Below the pieces are notes generated by a model. It was given only the letters and a program-made list of their open reading frames with translations. It did no database searches and was not told the origin of the DNA. Positions 10,424 through 19,998 of a stretch of 41,144 nt of DNA are shown one piece after another; the stretch's first letter is position 1, and every line of letters starts with the position of its first letter. The stretch covers positions 1-41,144 of the forward strand of contig CAICTM010000968.1 of the NCBI GenBank assembly GCA_903772945.1. The letters run 5' to 3'. Both the position numbers and the translations under genes were made by a program. The DNA comes from Seminavis robusta. Its lineage: Eukaryota > Bacillariophyta > Bacillariophyceae > Naviculales > Naviculaceae.

Positions 10424-10919
10424 ATGCCGTACAAATCAGGGGTAAACAAAGAAAGTCCCAAAAGGTACTGAGCAAAACGTTCATAACGATCTGTGTGATT
10501 TGTGTTCCCAAGCAATGAAATGATAAAAAGAAGTAGTTGCTTGTTTTTTCTGTGACTTTTATCACTCTTGACTTCTGAGGCTTTTGCTAGCTAGCTAGTA
10601 CGGTAGCATGATCTGCTGCTCTCTGTTTATATAACCCGGGTTCCTCTGTAATACATGTAGAAGGTAAGCCTCGCATCCAGGAACCGCCGAAACACCCCCA
10701 AGCACCCCCGCGCCTTCACAACTATTCGAGCGATTTGTATTGAAGCAACCGTATGAGAAGTGGCTAAATGACAAACAAGACCTAGTCTACTTGCTTGTGT
10801 TATTTCTGTGACTTTATGAGTTGTTAGTGGCTATGATTGACTTTCGGGCTATCGAGCAATGCCCGCAGTGCAAACAGAACAGCACCAGTGGCATCGAAGC
10901 ACCTCCTCGTCTTTATGAA
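10424..10919. other. Convergent 3' spacer
   Basis: This lies between the DUF6824 gene (+) and the NUB1-like gene (-). It contains GCTAGCTAGCTAG near 10587-10599 and an ACATGTAG word near 10653. There are no open frames of interest and no RNA gene is seen. It probably holds both 3' untranslated regions. Confidence 0.5.
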
Positions 10920-13244
10920 TTAGTTGGCATCTCCCCGGTACTTTAGTACAAGACGCCACTCCTCATCCAGGCTCAGCCCAAGGACTTCCTTTTCCAAGTT
11001 TCGTTCTTCCAAGATATCTCCCAATTCTTGGTGCAACAACTCTTTGGCGGCCCATTCCACGGTATCCTCAAAGTGCACATCACTTTCAGCGCTATCGTCC
11101 TCGTCATCATCCTGTGTACGTTCCTCTTGGCCAGAACCAACTTCCTCACTCGGCGCCATTTCCTCGTCTTCGCCCTCGGTCTTTCCCTGGACCGACCCTG
11201 TTGGGGCGGTGGATTCTTCCGCAACACCAGTGGCAGCAGGCGCCGCCGCCTCCGTTGTGACATCTGTCGTAGTCGACAACCACAAAAGTGCTTGTTCCAC
11301 GTTGTTGGCATTGCTCTGGAGCGCCAACCGTGCCTGGCGATCATCCACACCCATGCTCAGCAGCGTCACCAGCGCCATTTCGTCCACAGGCTTTTCTTTC
11401 ATACGGCTCAACTTGCGCTTCTTGTTCCTCCAGACGGTGCGGTTCAATAAACCACGTTGCACCAAGCGTTCATCCAACGTTTCCACTCTTGTCGAGACGG
11501 CATCTGGCGAAAGTTCGCACTCGGCGTAGAGATCGAGTGCGCGGGACAAGTCATTATTAGATAACCGCAACAGCCCGACGGCCAGATCAGTGCTGCCGCT
11601 GGACCCCAACAATGGGCGGAGCTTCTCCACGAGGGCCAAATCCACGGGATCTGTTTCATTCTGACACACCCCGTGGTTGTGTTGGACTTCCCGGTCTCGT
11701 TGTCGTTGTTGACGCGTAGTTTCTGCTTCAGCCAGGGCCATCGCAGCTACATCCAGGTTGCCTTGGCTTTGACGGAGGGCCGCAATTGCATCCGAGGGTG
11801 CAATACTGTCACGTTGAGATATCTCCAGGAGTTGCTGGACGGCGTCGTCGGGAGCCAACATTCGCAGACTCTGCAACAATACAAAGGCCTGATTGAGCCG
11901 TTCTTGACCTTTGGCAGCGCTGCCAGGATTCAGTCTGCTGTCGCATAAGTATGCAATCCCCTGCAGAACGAAGAGCTTTGCAAACACTGCTGATAGAGGA
12001 GGAACCTAAGGCAGAAAGCAAAACGAGAGGCGGCGCTGAGCCGACAGCCCCACGTGGACGCTAAAGCGCAGGAAACAAAGTCCTTGAAATCAACCAGGGC
12101 TTACCTCTTTGTAGTTCCCCATCTCGGCTTGGGCCAATGCCAGCGTCACAAAGTTTACGTGGACTTGCTTTCGCAAAACACGTTCCGCTTCTTCCAGGCG
12201 CTGGATGCTGTCTGGCAAATTGTCAAGAGACTCGAGCTGGAGGTAAACCCATGCAATATCAAGTTGGAGGAGCCCATAATTGTCGACACGGTCCTTCCAA
12301 GGCTGCAAACGAGGATGATCCTTCCACTCCTTGTCGGCTTCCAGCAACAAGACCAATGCGTCTTCCCGTGTTGTCAAGTCTGTCTGAACTCCCATTCGAT
12401 GAAGGGCCAACGCCGTCAGGAATCCCAACCGATCATCCGCCGACATGGGCACCGTGACGCCATGCTGGTCCGTGATTTCCAGGTTGGTACTGTCTCGAAT
12501 TTGCCGTGCTGCTTGGCGAATGGCGGCAATACGCGAATAGAGAGTGTTGGCGGGTTCTTGGCCTTTGTCACCCGCATTGTTCTGACTTTTGGGAGAGACC
12601 ATGCACAAAAGAGGCACAACCACCGCGGCAGATTGCAGGAGACAACCCAAAGAAGTAGGACCCATTTCATGACCATTGGTTGGCCCAGTCAATGTTTTTC
12701 CACGGTGAATGACACGAACATTGTTGGTGTGAAAGACGGCCCGAAGAAAATCCAACAGTTGCACGTCGGTCGTGTGCTGTAGCGACACCCCATCAAGGCG
12801 GAGAACGGGCGCCTTTTCCGTGAACAAGGAAACATTTTTGGCAATGGAGCAGTCAATGCTGCTCAAATCAACTTCAAAATGTTTGGGAAGCCCCAGGATT
12901 TTCGCCTCCAGGTTGACGGGTGTCGACGACAACAACGTGGTTCTGACTGATTTGGGGCTCGCTGTTGTTGTTGATAGCTTCTTTGCTTGCAGTTTTGCCA
13001 AGGCGTGCGACTGCAGATCCTTGAGAGACTGAAGGACCAGTCCTTGTGAAGAACCCGGGAGAAGACCGGCATTTTGATTGACAAGATCTTCCAAAGCCTT
13101 TTCCACGGTTTCGCCATGGTCATTCACATACGGCGGAACCCATAGCTTGATCTTCTGCTCCCGCAGAACCGTCAATACTTGATCCTTGATGGCAGCGTCG
13201 TTGCTGCCATCGCCTCCCTTGCTCTGCTTACTGTTGTCTTCCAT
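10920..13244 (-). CDS. NUB1: NUB1-like NEDD8/UBL-binding shuttle protein, two exons
   Basis: NUB1 binds NEDD8 (and FAT10 in mammals) and takes it to the proteasome. Exons are 13244-12105 and 12005-10920 (741 aa), with a 99-bp intron (AAAGAG|GTAAGC to TGCCTTAG|GTTCC, phase 0). Residues about 112-212 fit a ubiquitin-like domain (RVIHRGKTL). Residues 270-400 hold the NUB1 core, with DNYGLLQLDIAWVYLQLE and, across the splice, FAKLFVLQGIAYL. Three UBA-like modules follow at about 433-474, 499-541 and 587-624 (LLSMGVDDRQARLAL is the clearest). An acidic stretch (656-695) precedes a conserved-looking C-terminal end. The ATG at 13244 is the first in frame. Human NUB1 is somewhat shorter; the extra length here is at the N-terminus and the acidic linker. 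The call is strong for the family, less so for the exact partner in an alga. Confidence 0.85.
12006..12104 (-). other. Intron of the NUB1-like gene
   Basis: A GTAAGC donor and a TTCTGCCTTAG acceptor on the minus strand join GNYKE to VPPLSAVFAKLF, giving the continuous helical core expected in NUB1. Confidence 0.85.
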
Positions 13245-14484
13245 GATGAGTGTGTGTCTCTCGGTTGTTGTGTCCTGTTTCCAGTACTGGTAGCTGATCT
13301 CTTCGCTAATGATACGCTTTCATCGTGTTGTGGCACGATGGACGATGAAGGCCTTGTTTGTTGTCAGTCGTGCAATCCACGGTCCACCAAAAGTCACGTC
13401 TCAGTGGCCAAAGCGCTTGCCAGAGCGGTAAAAGATGCACCTCCACCGTTGAGATTCTTCCACCACTCTTCACTCTTCGCCATTAGACTTGACTCGACTC
13501 GACTCACGCCCTCGCAGCTTGCACCTCGCACTCAGCCCTCATCCTCCGGAGTCGAGTCAATTCTTTCCCATCCAAATAGTCCCCTGTAACCCATGGTGAC
13601 CTCTCCGTACCGGTAGTTACTTCAGCGCTCTGTGGCTGGGTTCCGGTGTGTCCAGACTCGCTTTCTGTAGCTGGCTAAACTCCAGCTAGCTAGATACGGA
13701 ACGAGTAGGTTGCTTTCCCCCAAGTGGTCATGTACTGATCAAATAAACAATAGCGAAGCCGTGGACAAAGGCCGTTTCTGCATAATTCATTCAAGTCTTT
13801 ACAGTGCCGGTACGATGTGCCTTCCAGGCTCCTTGACACCATAGGAACAACTTCCACACGCTGTACCATTCGGTGCTGTACTATAGAGCCCTTTTGGCCC
13901 CCATGTTGGTCCTCAATTTATCTCCCCTGATCTTATGGAACCTACCTACTACCAGCTAGTAGCTAGCTAGTCCTGAATTTCAACGCTTCTTTGCCTAAGC
14001 CTGACCCTTACTGGGTTTCCTACTACGTAAAATACTACATGTAGCTACTACCCAGCTTGTACTTTATTACTAGCTAGCCAGTACCGGTAGCGGTACCCGT
14101 ACATGTAGTAGACTACTTCTAAAGGTAGACTAGAACACGGAAAGATTTATGACCAGGGCTGCTAGCTAGCTAGTTGACGTTTCGAAACTTGTACATTGTA
14201 CTCCCATGGGAACACAATCTGACGAACTTTTAAAAAAAGAAGAAACACCATACTGGTAGTCCATTCTGAATACCTATTGCCCTCAAGTAATCCATTGACT
14301 CGCGTGACTAGCTTTTTGTATTGCCCTTCCAAAGCAACCACACCGAGTTTGCTAGCTAGCAGATCTACCAGTGGCGCAGTTTTAAAGTTGCAAAGAGACA
14401 CAAAAGATTGATTGTGGACCTCCTCCTCTGCAACCCACCCTCACCATAGTCCCCTGTAACCCATCGTAACTCCCGTTCCCCACC
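13245..14484. other. Divergent spacer between NUB1-like and LRR genes
   Basis: This 1.2-kb region must hold both promoters. It contains a dense cluster of self-complementary words (13950-14180: CTAGCTAG, TACATGTAG, TACCGGTA, GGTACC). A 19-bp direct repeat, ATAGTCCCCTGTAACCCAT, occurs at 13576-13594 and 14446-14464, the second copy ending 20 bp before the LRR start codon. GACTCGACTCGACTC lies near 13491. A minus-strand frame at 14401-14162 looks coding-like but has no ATG. Confidence 0.5.
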
Positions 14485-16954
14485 ATGAAGTCTTCAGGAA
14501 GGACAACCACCAGTGATGAGTTCGAAGCAGCTGAAAGAGAAGCCAACAACGAAGAGGAAAGCTTTGATGTTTTAGACGTTGTCAACACCAGGATCCCTGG
14601 GTTTACAGAGGAGGAGCTCCGGAAAATGGAGTCATTTTCAGAACGAGGGGGGGAAGAAGCGCTAGCACAAGGAGTTCCTCCTAGCGCCACATCCAAAGAA
14701 GAAGAGAAAGAACAGGAGAGCAAGAAGGTCAAGGCAGAAGTACAAGGTACTCTAGATGACAATACTTTCCTTTTGAAGGTTTTAACAGAACGACAGGCAG
14801 AAGAATTGCCATTAAGGCAGGCTATGAACGTGGCAGCGTCCACAGATAATTTTGATTTAGAGAATCCCCATGCTCCACCTCCAACAGACCTGGCGCATCA
14901 TGAAAAAGTGGACACAAGAACTACAAATCCAAATCATGAAGGCGCCGGAGCTGATTTGCTGGATCCACAAGCTCTGCCTCGGACAAGCCTGACCCGTGAT
15001 GAAGAAGTGGCTAGAAGAATCACTAGTACGCCGGGTGCCTATTCTGTGGCACCTGGCTTCGAACTTCCAACAACTGCCGCCACATATGGCATGCTTGCAG
15101 GACATCCAGTAGCTGGGATTGAGACAAACTCCAGCCTTCCATCCGAAGTAGTAGCGCAGGAACGCTCCCTTGGTAATAGTGGCTTGGCTGTGGCAAACCC
15201 AGTGGATGAAACATTTCACCAGGATCTTCCCCAAGCTCAAGAGTTTGAGACCCAAGAATCAACAAGAGACTCAACTGACAAGAAATGCAAGCCCCCCCTT
15301 CCATTGGGAGCCATCGCATTGGTGGCAGTCATGATCATAATCGTTGCCATCATGGTTCCTAGAAAGAAGGATGATGGTGTTGCCCCAATGACTGCAGTTC
15401 CAACCAGTACGCCATCAGCAGCACCACCCATGTCTCTGGATGGAACCATCAAGGCGTTGCTAGAAGAGGAAACCCTAGTGGCTCTAGCAGACCCAGGGTC
15501 ACCTCAGTTTAGGGCATTTGAATGGTTGTTGGAAGATCCCAATCTTCCTTCTTACTTGGATGCTCACTTGAGGCAAAAGTTTGCCTTGGTGTCACTTTAC
15601 TATGCCACCAGTGGAGACACTTGGAAGGATAATACCAGCTGGCTTGACCACAGCATAGACGAGTGTGAGTGGTACAATGCACCTGACTTTGCTCAGAAGG
15701 CATTGATGGATTCTCTATATCACGGGCACATGTCTGGGTTTCCCCCATCCACAGAGCCACCACCGCCACGATGCAATGAAGATGGCCTGTATCAGCATCT
15801 TTGGTTGGACAAAAACACTCTTGTTGGGAACCTTCCAGAAGAGCTCTACATGCTGACAAGCCTACAAACACTGTCTCTTGGGTACAACCAGCTTGAAGGC
15901 AGTCTTGGCAGCCGTATTGGACAGCTTGCTGATTTGGAGGGGCTGGCCATTTATGACCAACCACCAGGTGGCATTCCTTCAGAGATTGGCCTCCTATCCA
16001 AGCTGAGAGGTCTGCTGCTTGCCAACAGCAACCATCAAGGCCCTCTTCCATCAGAGTTGTGGCAGCTGACCAATTTGGAGCATTTTGTTCTATTTGACCA
16101 TCAGCAAATGCAGGGAACCATTTCCACAGAGGTGGGAATGCTCTCAAAATTGAAATGGTTTGCTATAGACATCAGTGACGTCTCTGGTAAGCTGAGTCCT
16201 GGTTCTCTTGATATTCTCCAAATATTACAGCACATGATCACTCACTCATGATAATCTGTTCGCAATTTCTAACTTGTGTCTCTTTTAATTAATAAAAGGC
16301 ACTATTCCAACAGAGCTTGGACAAATAGAGACATTGGAGTGGATTCTTCTGGGGCGGAACATGCTATCTGGATCCATCCCAAGCGAGCTAGGCTTTTATA
16401 CCAGCAAGCAGCATATATTCTTAGATGGCAATGACTTGGTGGGGACAATTCCTAGTGAGTTGGGTTTGCTCACTTCTCTTTTTCGTCTTTCATTTTGGGA
16501 CAACCACATCACTGGTACAGTCCCAAGTGAACTTTGTCTCCTCAAGAATCTGGATCTCGCATTAGATCTCGGGGTAAATCTGCTAACAGGAATCATGCCA
16601 ACAGAGCTTGGGCTGTTGACAGACCTACACGATCTTTTGCTGGACCACAACCAACTCTCTGGCCAGATCCCTAGTGAGTTTGGTGAACTTGCCAGTCTGC
16701 GTATCACAAATTTGGCAAACAATAGCTTGTCAGGCTCTGTCCCAGTGGAACTATCATCTCTACAACAGACACTGCACTCATTATTGTTGGATGGGAATCC
16801 GATGATGACGGGAACTATCCCAGAGCCCCTTTGCCACTTAAATGGAACCTGTGTCATACCAGCAGGTTTCGCGCATTCATGTGCGGGACGAATGGGGGTG
16901 TTCTTTGGGTGTACTGATCTCCTGTGTGGCTGTGATTGCTCCTGTGGAGCCTGA
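14485..16954 (+). CDS. Single-pass membrane protein with leucine-rich repeats, two exons
   Basis: Exons are 14485-16186 and 16299-16954 (785 aa). The 112-bp intron (CTCTG|GTAAGC to AATAAAAG|GCACT, phase 1) falls inside an LRR and its removal restores VSGTIPTELGQ. The first 272 residues are acidic and disordered. A single hydrophobic segment (about 274-294, LGAIALVAVMIIIVAIMVP) is followed by RKKDD. Then comes a capping region (about 320-400) with FALVSLYYATSGDTW and ECEW, as in diatom LRR proteins. LRRs of the GxIPSELGxLxxL type follow to about residue 750, and the tail is cysteine-rich (CGCDCSCGA). No kinase or signal peptide is seen, so a type II layout with the LRRs outside is the likeliest; a surface recognition or adhesion role is inference. 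The start context is CACCATGA. Confidence 0.85.
16187..16298 (+). other. Intron of the LRR gene
   Basis: A GTAAGC donor and an AATAAAAG acceptor, phase 1. Unspliced, the frame stops at 16251 in the middle of the LRR array; spliced, the array continues in register. Confidence 0.85.
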
Positions 16955-17332
16955 AGATGAAGGCTGCCTACTGTACGGTATCTACCTGGCTAGTAGATTT
17001 TAGGGGGTTAGAGTAGGTAGATTATCTATATACGGAAGCCAGTGAGGGCCATTGTGTGGGTGTTCAATACAAGTCCTTCCACCCATCGCTACGAGCCTCT
17101 CTACTCCAGGCCCAAACCTGCTCTCCTTCCATGGCCACTTGGACTACATGCAGCTTCACTGGCTTAAAACCTTGAGCTATGTGCTAGTAGGTGACAGGAT
17201 CCTTTCATTTCCCAAAGATCCGAGCCCTTGCTACCGGTAATAGCTAGCTCGGCGGCAACAAAAGATCCAACACACATCCTTGGTCAGACAACCCGATCCT
17301 GGTACCAGTACCACTAACGTATTATACTCGTC
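16955..17332. other. Spacer between LRR and MYND genes
   Basis: No gene is seen. It holds GCTACCGGTAATAGCTAGCTC near 17230 and GGTACCAGTACC near 17300. It probably includes the LRR 3' end and the MYND gene promoter. Confidence 0.5.
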
Positions 17333-18277
17333 ATGCCTTGGCCGCTTGAAAAGGAGTTTCTCTTGTCGCTGGGGATTGCCGAAGAACTCCCCGTTCTGTG
17401 GAGTACCCTGAAAGTTTGTCCAGAGTGTTTTTCACCGGAAGCCCAGGTGGTGTGCGAGGACTGTCGATGTGTTCGCTACTGCTCGGAAGAATGTCAAAGC
17501 GATCACCAACACAAGCATCAGGCAGTGTGCTCCAAACTCTCAAGAATACAATTCGCTGAGTGGGATGACTTGGATTTGAAAGGGCCCGAGGTTGTTTGCA
17601 TTGACAAAGAGAAAGAAGGTGAAAAGGATACAGCGAACGAATCCTCGTCCGCTGCTGTTCGTTCCATCAGCTCTGAGGATATCATGCTTTTGACACAACA
17701 GTGCCTCCAAAATGAAGTCGATCCAAGTGACCTGGCACATCTTCCCAATGGAGGCCCTCAGACACTCAAAGAGGCCATGAAGTTGCTCCAGTCAGTGGCA
17801 TCCCATTGTGGTGATCCCAATGCTCAATTTGGCATGGCCCTCTTGGCGACTCGTGCTCAAAAAGATGACGAGGCGCTTCGTTGGACCCGTTCTGCCGCTA
17901 AAAATGGACTGGCGGATGCACAGGTTCGCTATGCCATGACGTACTGGTTTGATGGGACTGCCGATCATACCGTTGATTTGGTCCAGTCCATTCTGTGGCT
18001 GCGCAAGGCGTTGGCACAAGGCAAATCGGGGTTGAGTACTCCGTCCTTTCACAAGGCTGCCAACATGGTCCGTATGATGGCTAATCAGTACTACAACACC
18101 ATGAATCGGTTGGAGATGAAGCAACGAGGGATTGGGTTTCAACGAGAAATGAAACTGGTCGCTGACTGCGGGATCATTCAAGCCATTAACATGGTCTGGC
18201 TAGTACATTCCAAAGGCGACTGGTACGAAAACTTTTTTACACAAATTGAACAAGAAAAAGATGTAAATGTAGGTTGA
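17333..18277 (+). CDS. MYND zinc-finger protein with Sel1-like repeats
   Basis: A single-exon protein of 314 residues. The MYND finger is complete: C29, C32, C41, C44, C50, C54, H62 and C66 in the C-x2-C-x8-C-x2-C-x5-C-x3-C-x7-H-x3-C pattern. MYND fingers bind two zinc ions and usually mediate protein contacts. After an acidic, serine-rich linker (about 85-115), residues 145-225 form two or three Sel1-like helical repeats (DPNAQFGMALLATRAQ, ADAQVRYAMTYWFDG). This combination is very common in diatoms; the role of this member is unknown, though a scaffold function is likely. No SET domain is present, so it is not a SMYD methyltransferase. The ATG at 17333 is the first start in frame and lies about 380 bp after the LRR gene on the same strand. 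Confidence 0.85.
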   Translation: MPWPLEKEFLLSLGIAEELPVLWSTLKVCPECFSPEAQVVCEDCRCVRYCSEECQSDHQHKHQAVCSKLSRIQFAEWDDLDLKGPEVVCIDKEKEGEKDTANESSSAAVRSISSEDIMLLTQQCLQNEVDPSDLAHLPNGGPQTLKEAMKLLQSVASHCGDPNAQFGMALLATRAQKDDEALRWTRSAAKNGLADAQVRYAMTYWFDGTADHTVDLVQSILWLRKALAQGKSGLSTPSFHKAANMVRMMANQYYNTMNRLEMKQRGIGFQREMKLVADCGIIQAINMVWLVHSKGDWYENFFTQIEQEKDVNVG

Positions 18278-19076
18278 TATGTACTAGTAGGGGCGATGCA
18301 CATGACTTGATATTGAGACACTTTGAGAGAACAATATGCTGATGCAGGTGCCATCTATGCATACCGGTACATCCAAGAGTCGAGTCTTCAGAAATCGACT
18401 CTCGCGGCTACAATGGAAGATCGCACATTCTCCTTCACTTCCGGAAGGAAGCTTCACATGAATTACGGCTTGACGATTGAATGAAGCTTGAGCGTTTGGG
18501 TCCGGCACAATAGAAACTTGCTTGCTCCTTACAACTGCTACTGAACCGATAGGCAATGAAAAAGGCATCGTGTTTTTGTTTTGTTTTTCGAATGCCGCAC
18601 GGGAACCAAAGTTTGCAACCGGTTTGAACCAAACTCTGTGCTGAATGTACATGTATGCGTTATGCCATATGGCACGATGTATGTGGACCCACACGATTTG
18701 ATGTGCAACGATTGGTGTCGAGACTTCCTATTTGGTGATAATGTTCAGATACTTTGCCTGCCAGGACCAATGAATAGACCCTGCATCGACCGTTGATGAT
18801 CAAAAGCAACAGAATCGTGTCACAAAGAGGTAGAGGAACATCAAAGTTCAACGTGGAGAGACAAATTGAATGCACTACAACGCTCGTGTAGTCCCTGTGA
18901 ACGAAACAACTCCCATGCGTTTCAAAACTTCCACGATCGAAGCAACCAACGAACAGGAGAGTCTGTTGATTGCTCCCGTCATTCTTCATAGTTGTGCATT
19001 CATTTCAATCCACCTGTCTCCTTTTCCAAGAAGGTTTGAATCACTACTCTTTTCTCTTGAATCACTTTCATCCAAG
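18278..19076. other. Spacer and probable 5' leader
   Basis: This is the 3' region of the MYND gene and the upstream region of the next gene. An in-frame ATG at 18870 would extend the downstream protein by 69 residues, but that stretch reads like untranslated sequence. No RNA gene or repeat is seen. Confidence 0.5.
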
Positions 19077-19643
19077 ATGGCAAAGGCAAGCAAATCATCC
19101 ACCAAGACCACTCCCTCCAAGGGCAAACCCACCCAAGCGAAGAAGGCCAAAGGTGGACCTACCAATATCGAGAAGATATTGCAAGCCGTTGCATCGTTGC
19201 ATGCTTTGGGCCAGGCGAAGCCCTGCAAGAAGCAAGCACAAGCCATGGCCGGAATTCCCGACAAGAAGACTTTTGATACCTACTGTGGCACGATGAAAAA
19301 CAAGAAAGGATTGATTGTCTACGACAAGGAAACGATTGAACTTACCGAGAAAGGACGTGAAGAGGTTGGACCGGCAGCTCTGGAAGTTGCCGCGACAAAC
19401 GATGCCATGCATGACAAGATCAAGGAGCAGCTCAAGAACAAGAGATCCCGAGAGATCTTTGAAATTTTGGCGGATGGACGCGCATGGTCCAAGGACGAGC
19501 TTGCGGATAAGATGGGGATTGAGAACAACAAGAGCTTTGGGACCTATCTTTCGGCGCTGAGCAAGTACACGGAGAAGACGAAAGACGGGAAATACGCACT
19601 GAAGGACGAAGTGTTCCCATTTGGTCGTCCTTGCGATGAGTGA
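19077..19643 (+). CDS. Small basic protein with two winged-helix-like modules
   Basis: A 188-residue protein starting at the ATG at 19077 (AAGATGG, a better context than the upstream ATG at 18870). The first 27 residues are Lys/Ser/Thr/Pro-rich. Two modules of similar layout follow. Module 1 (about 29-98) has IEKILQAVASLHALG, a KKTFDTYCGTMKNKKG turn and recognition-helix-like segment, and TIELTEKGREEVG as a wing. Module 2 (about 115-180) has REIFEILADGRAWSKDELA, NNKSFGTYLSALSKY and KYALKDEVFPFGRP. The shared F-x-T-Y-x-x-x-x/L pattern suggests internal duplication. A nucleic-acid-binding role is likely by fold resemblance but not shown, and I cannot name the family. Confidence 0.7.
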   Translation: MAKASKSSTKTTPSKGKPTQAKKAKGGPTNIEKILQAVASLHALGQAKPCKKQAQAMAGIPDKKTFDTYCGTMKNKKGLIVYDKETIELTEKGREEVGPAALEVAATNDAMHDKIKEQLKNKRSREIFEILADGRAWSKDELADKMGIENNKSFGTYLSALSKYTEKTKDGKYALKDEVFPFGRPCDE

Positions 19644-19998
19644 GGGGTTGGAACCGTATTTCTTCGCCCACGATCCAGCAGCATCGCTCTTGTAGGCCCT
19701 TATCTTTGGCGTCGTCTCCAGAGCTGCTTGAATGCTAATTGATTCGTTCTATAATATTACTATTTGATTCGAACCATGTTTTAGTTTGCAGTAGACCTAC
19801 CCACTACCCAATGAAACCGATTTCCGGCGTTCTATCGAGGAGGACAAGGGTGACCTGTTTTGTTTCACCGGTGCCGTATGGGGACTGGGACAAGATGCGA
19901 GAGTCGAGTCCAGCTAGTACAAAACGAAACTACGTAGGCAAAAATCGGCTCTAAAGGCAATTTCAAAAGTGTAAAACGGCACGGAACCGACAAGGGGC
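19644..19998. other. Convergent 3' spacer
   Basis: This lies between the winged-helix-like gene (+) and the SDP1-like gene (-). No gene, RNA or marked repeat is seen. Confidence 0.5.

Noticed and set aside
12054..12782. Long plus-strand frame opposite the NUB1-like gene
   Set aside because: It is a shadow of the real gene on the other strand, without recognisable domains.
14162..14401. 79-codon minus-strand frame before the LRR gene
   Set aside because: Composition is plausible, but it begins with GTG, a stop lies a little upstream and no ATG or family is seen.
16187..16251. LRR protein ending at 16251
   Set aside because: The stop lies in an intron; splicing continues the LRR array in register.
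18870..19076. 69-residue N-terminal extension of the winged-helix-like protein
   Set aside because: The extension has untranslated-leader composition and the ATG at 19077 has the better context and begins the basic tail typical of such proteins. Transcript data could overturn this.
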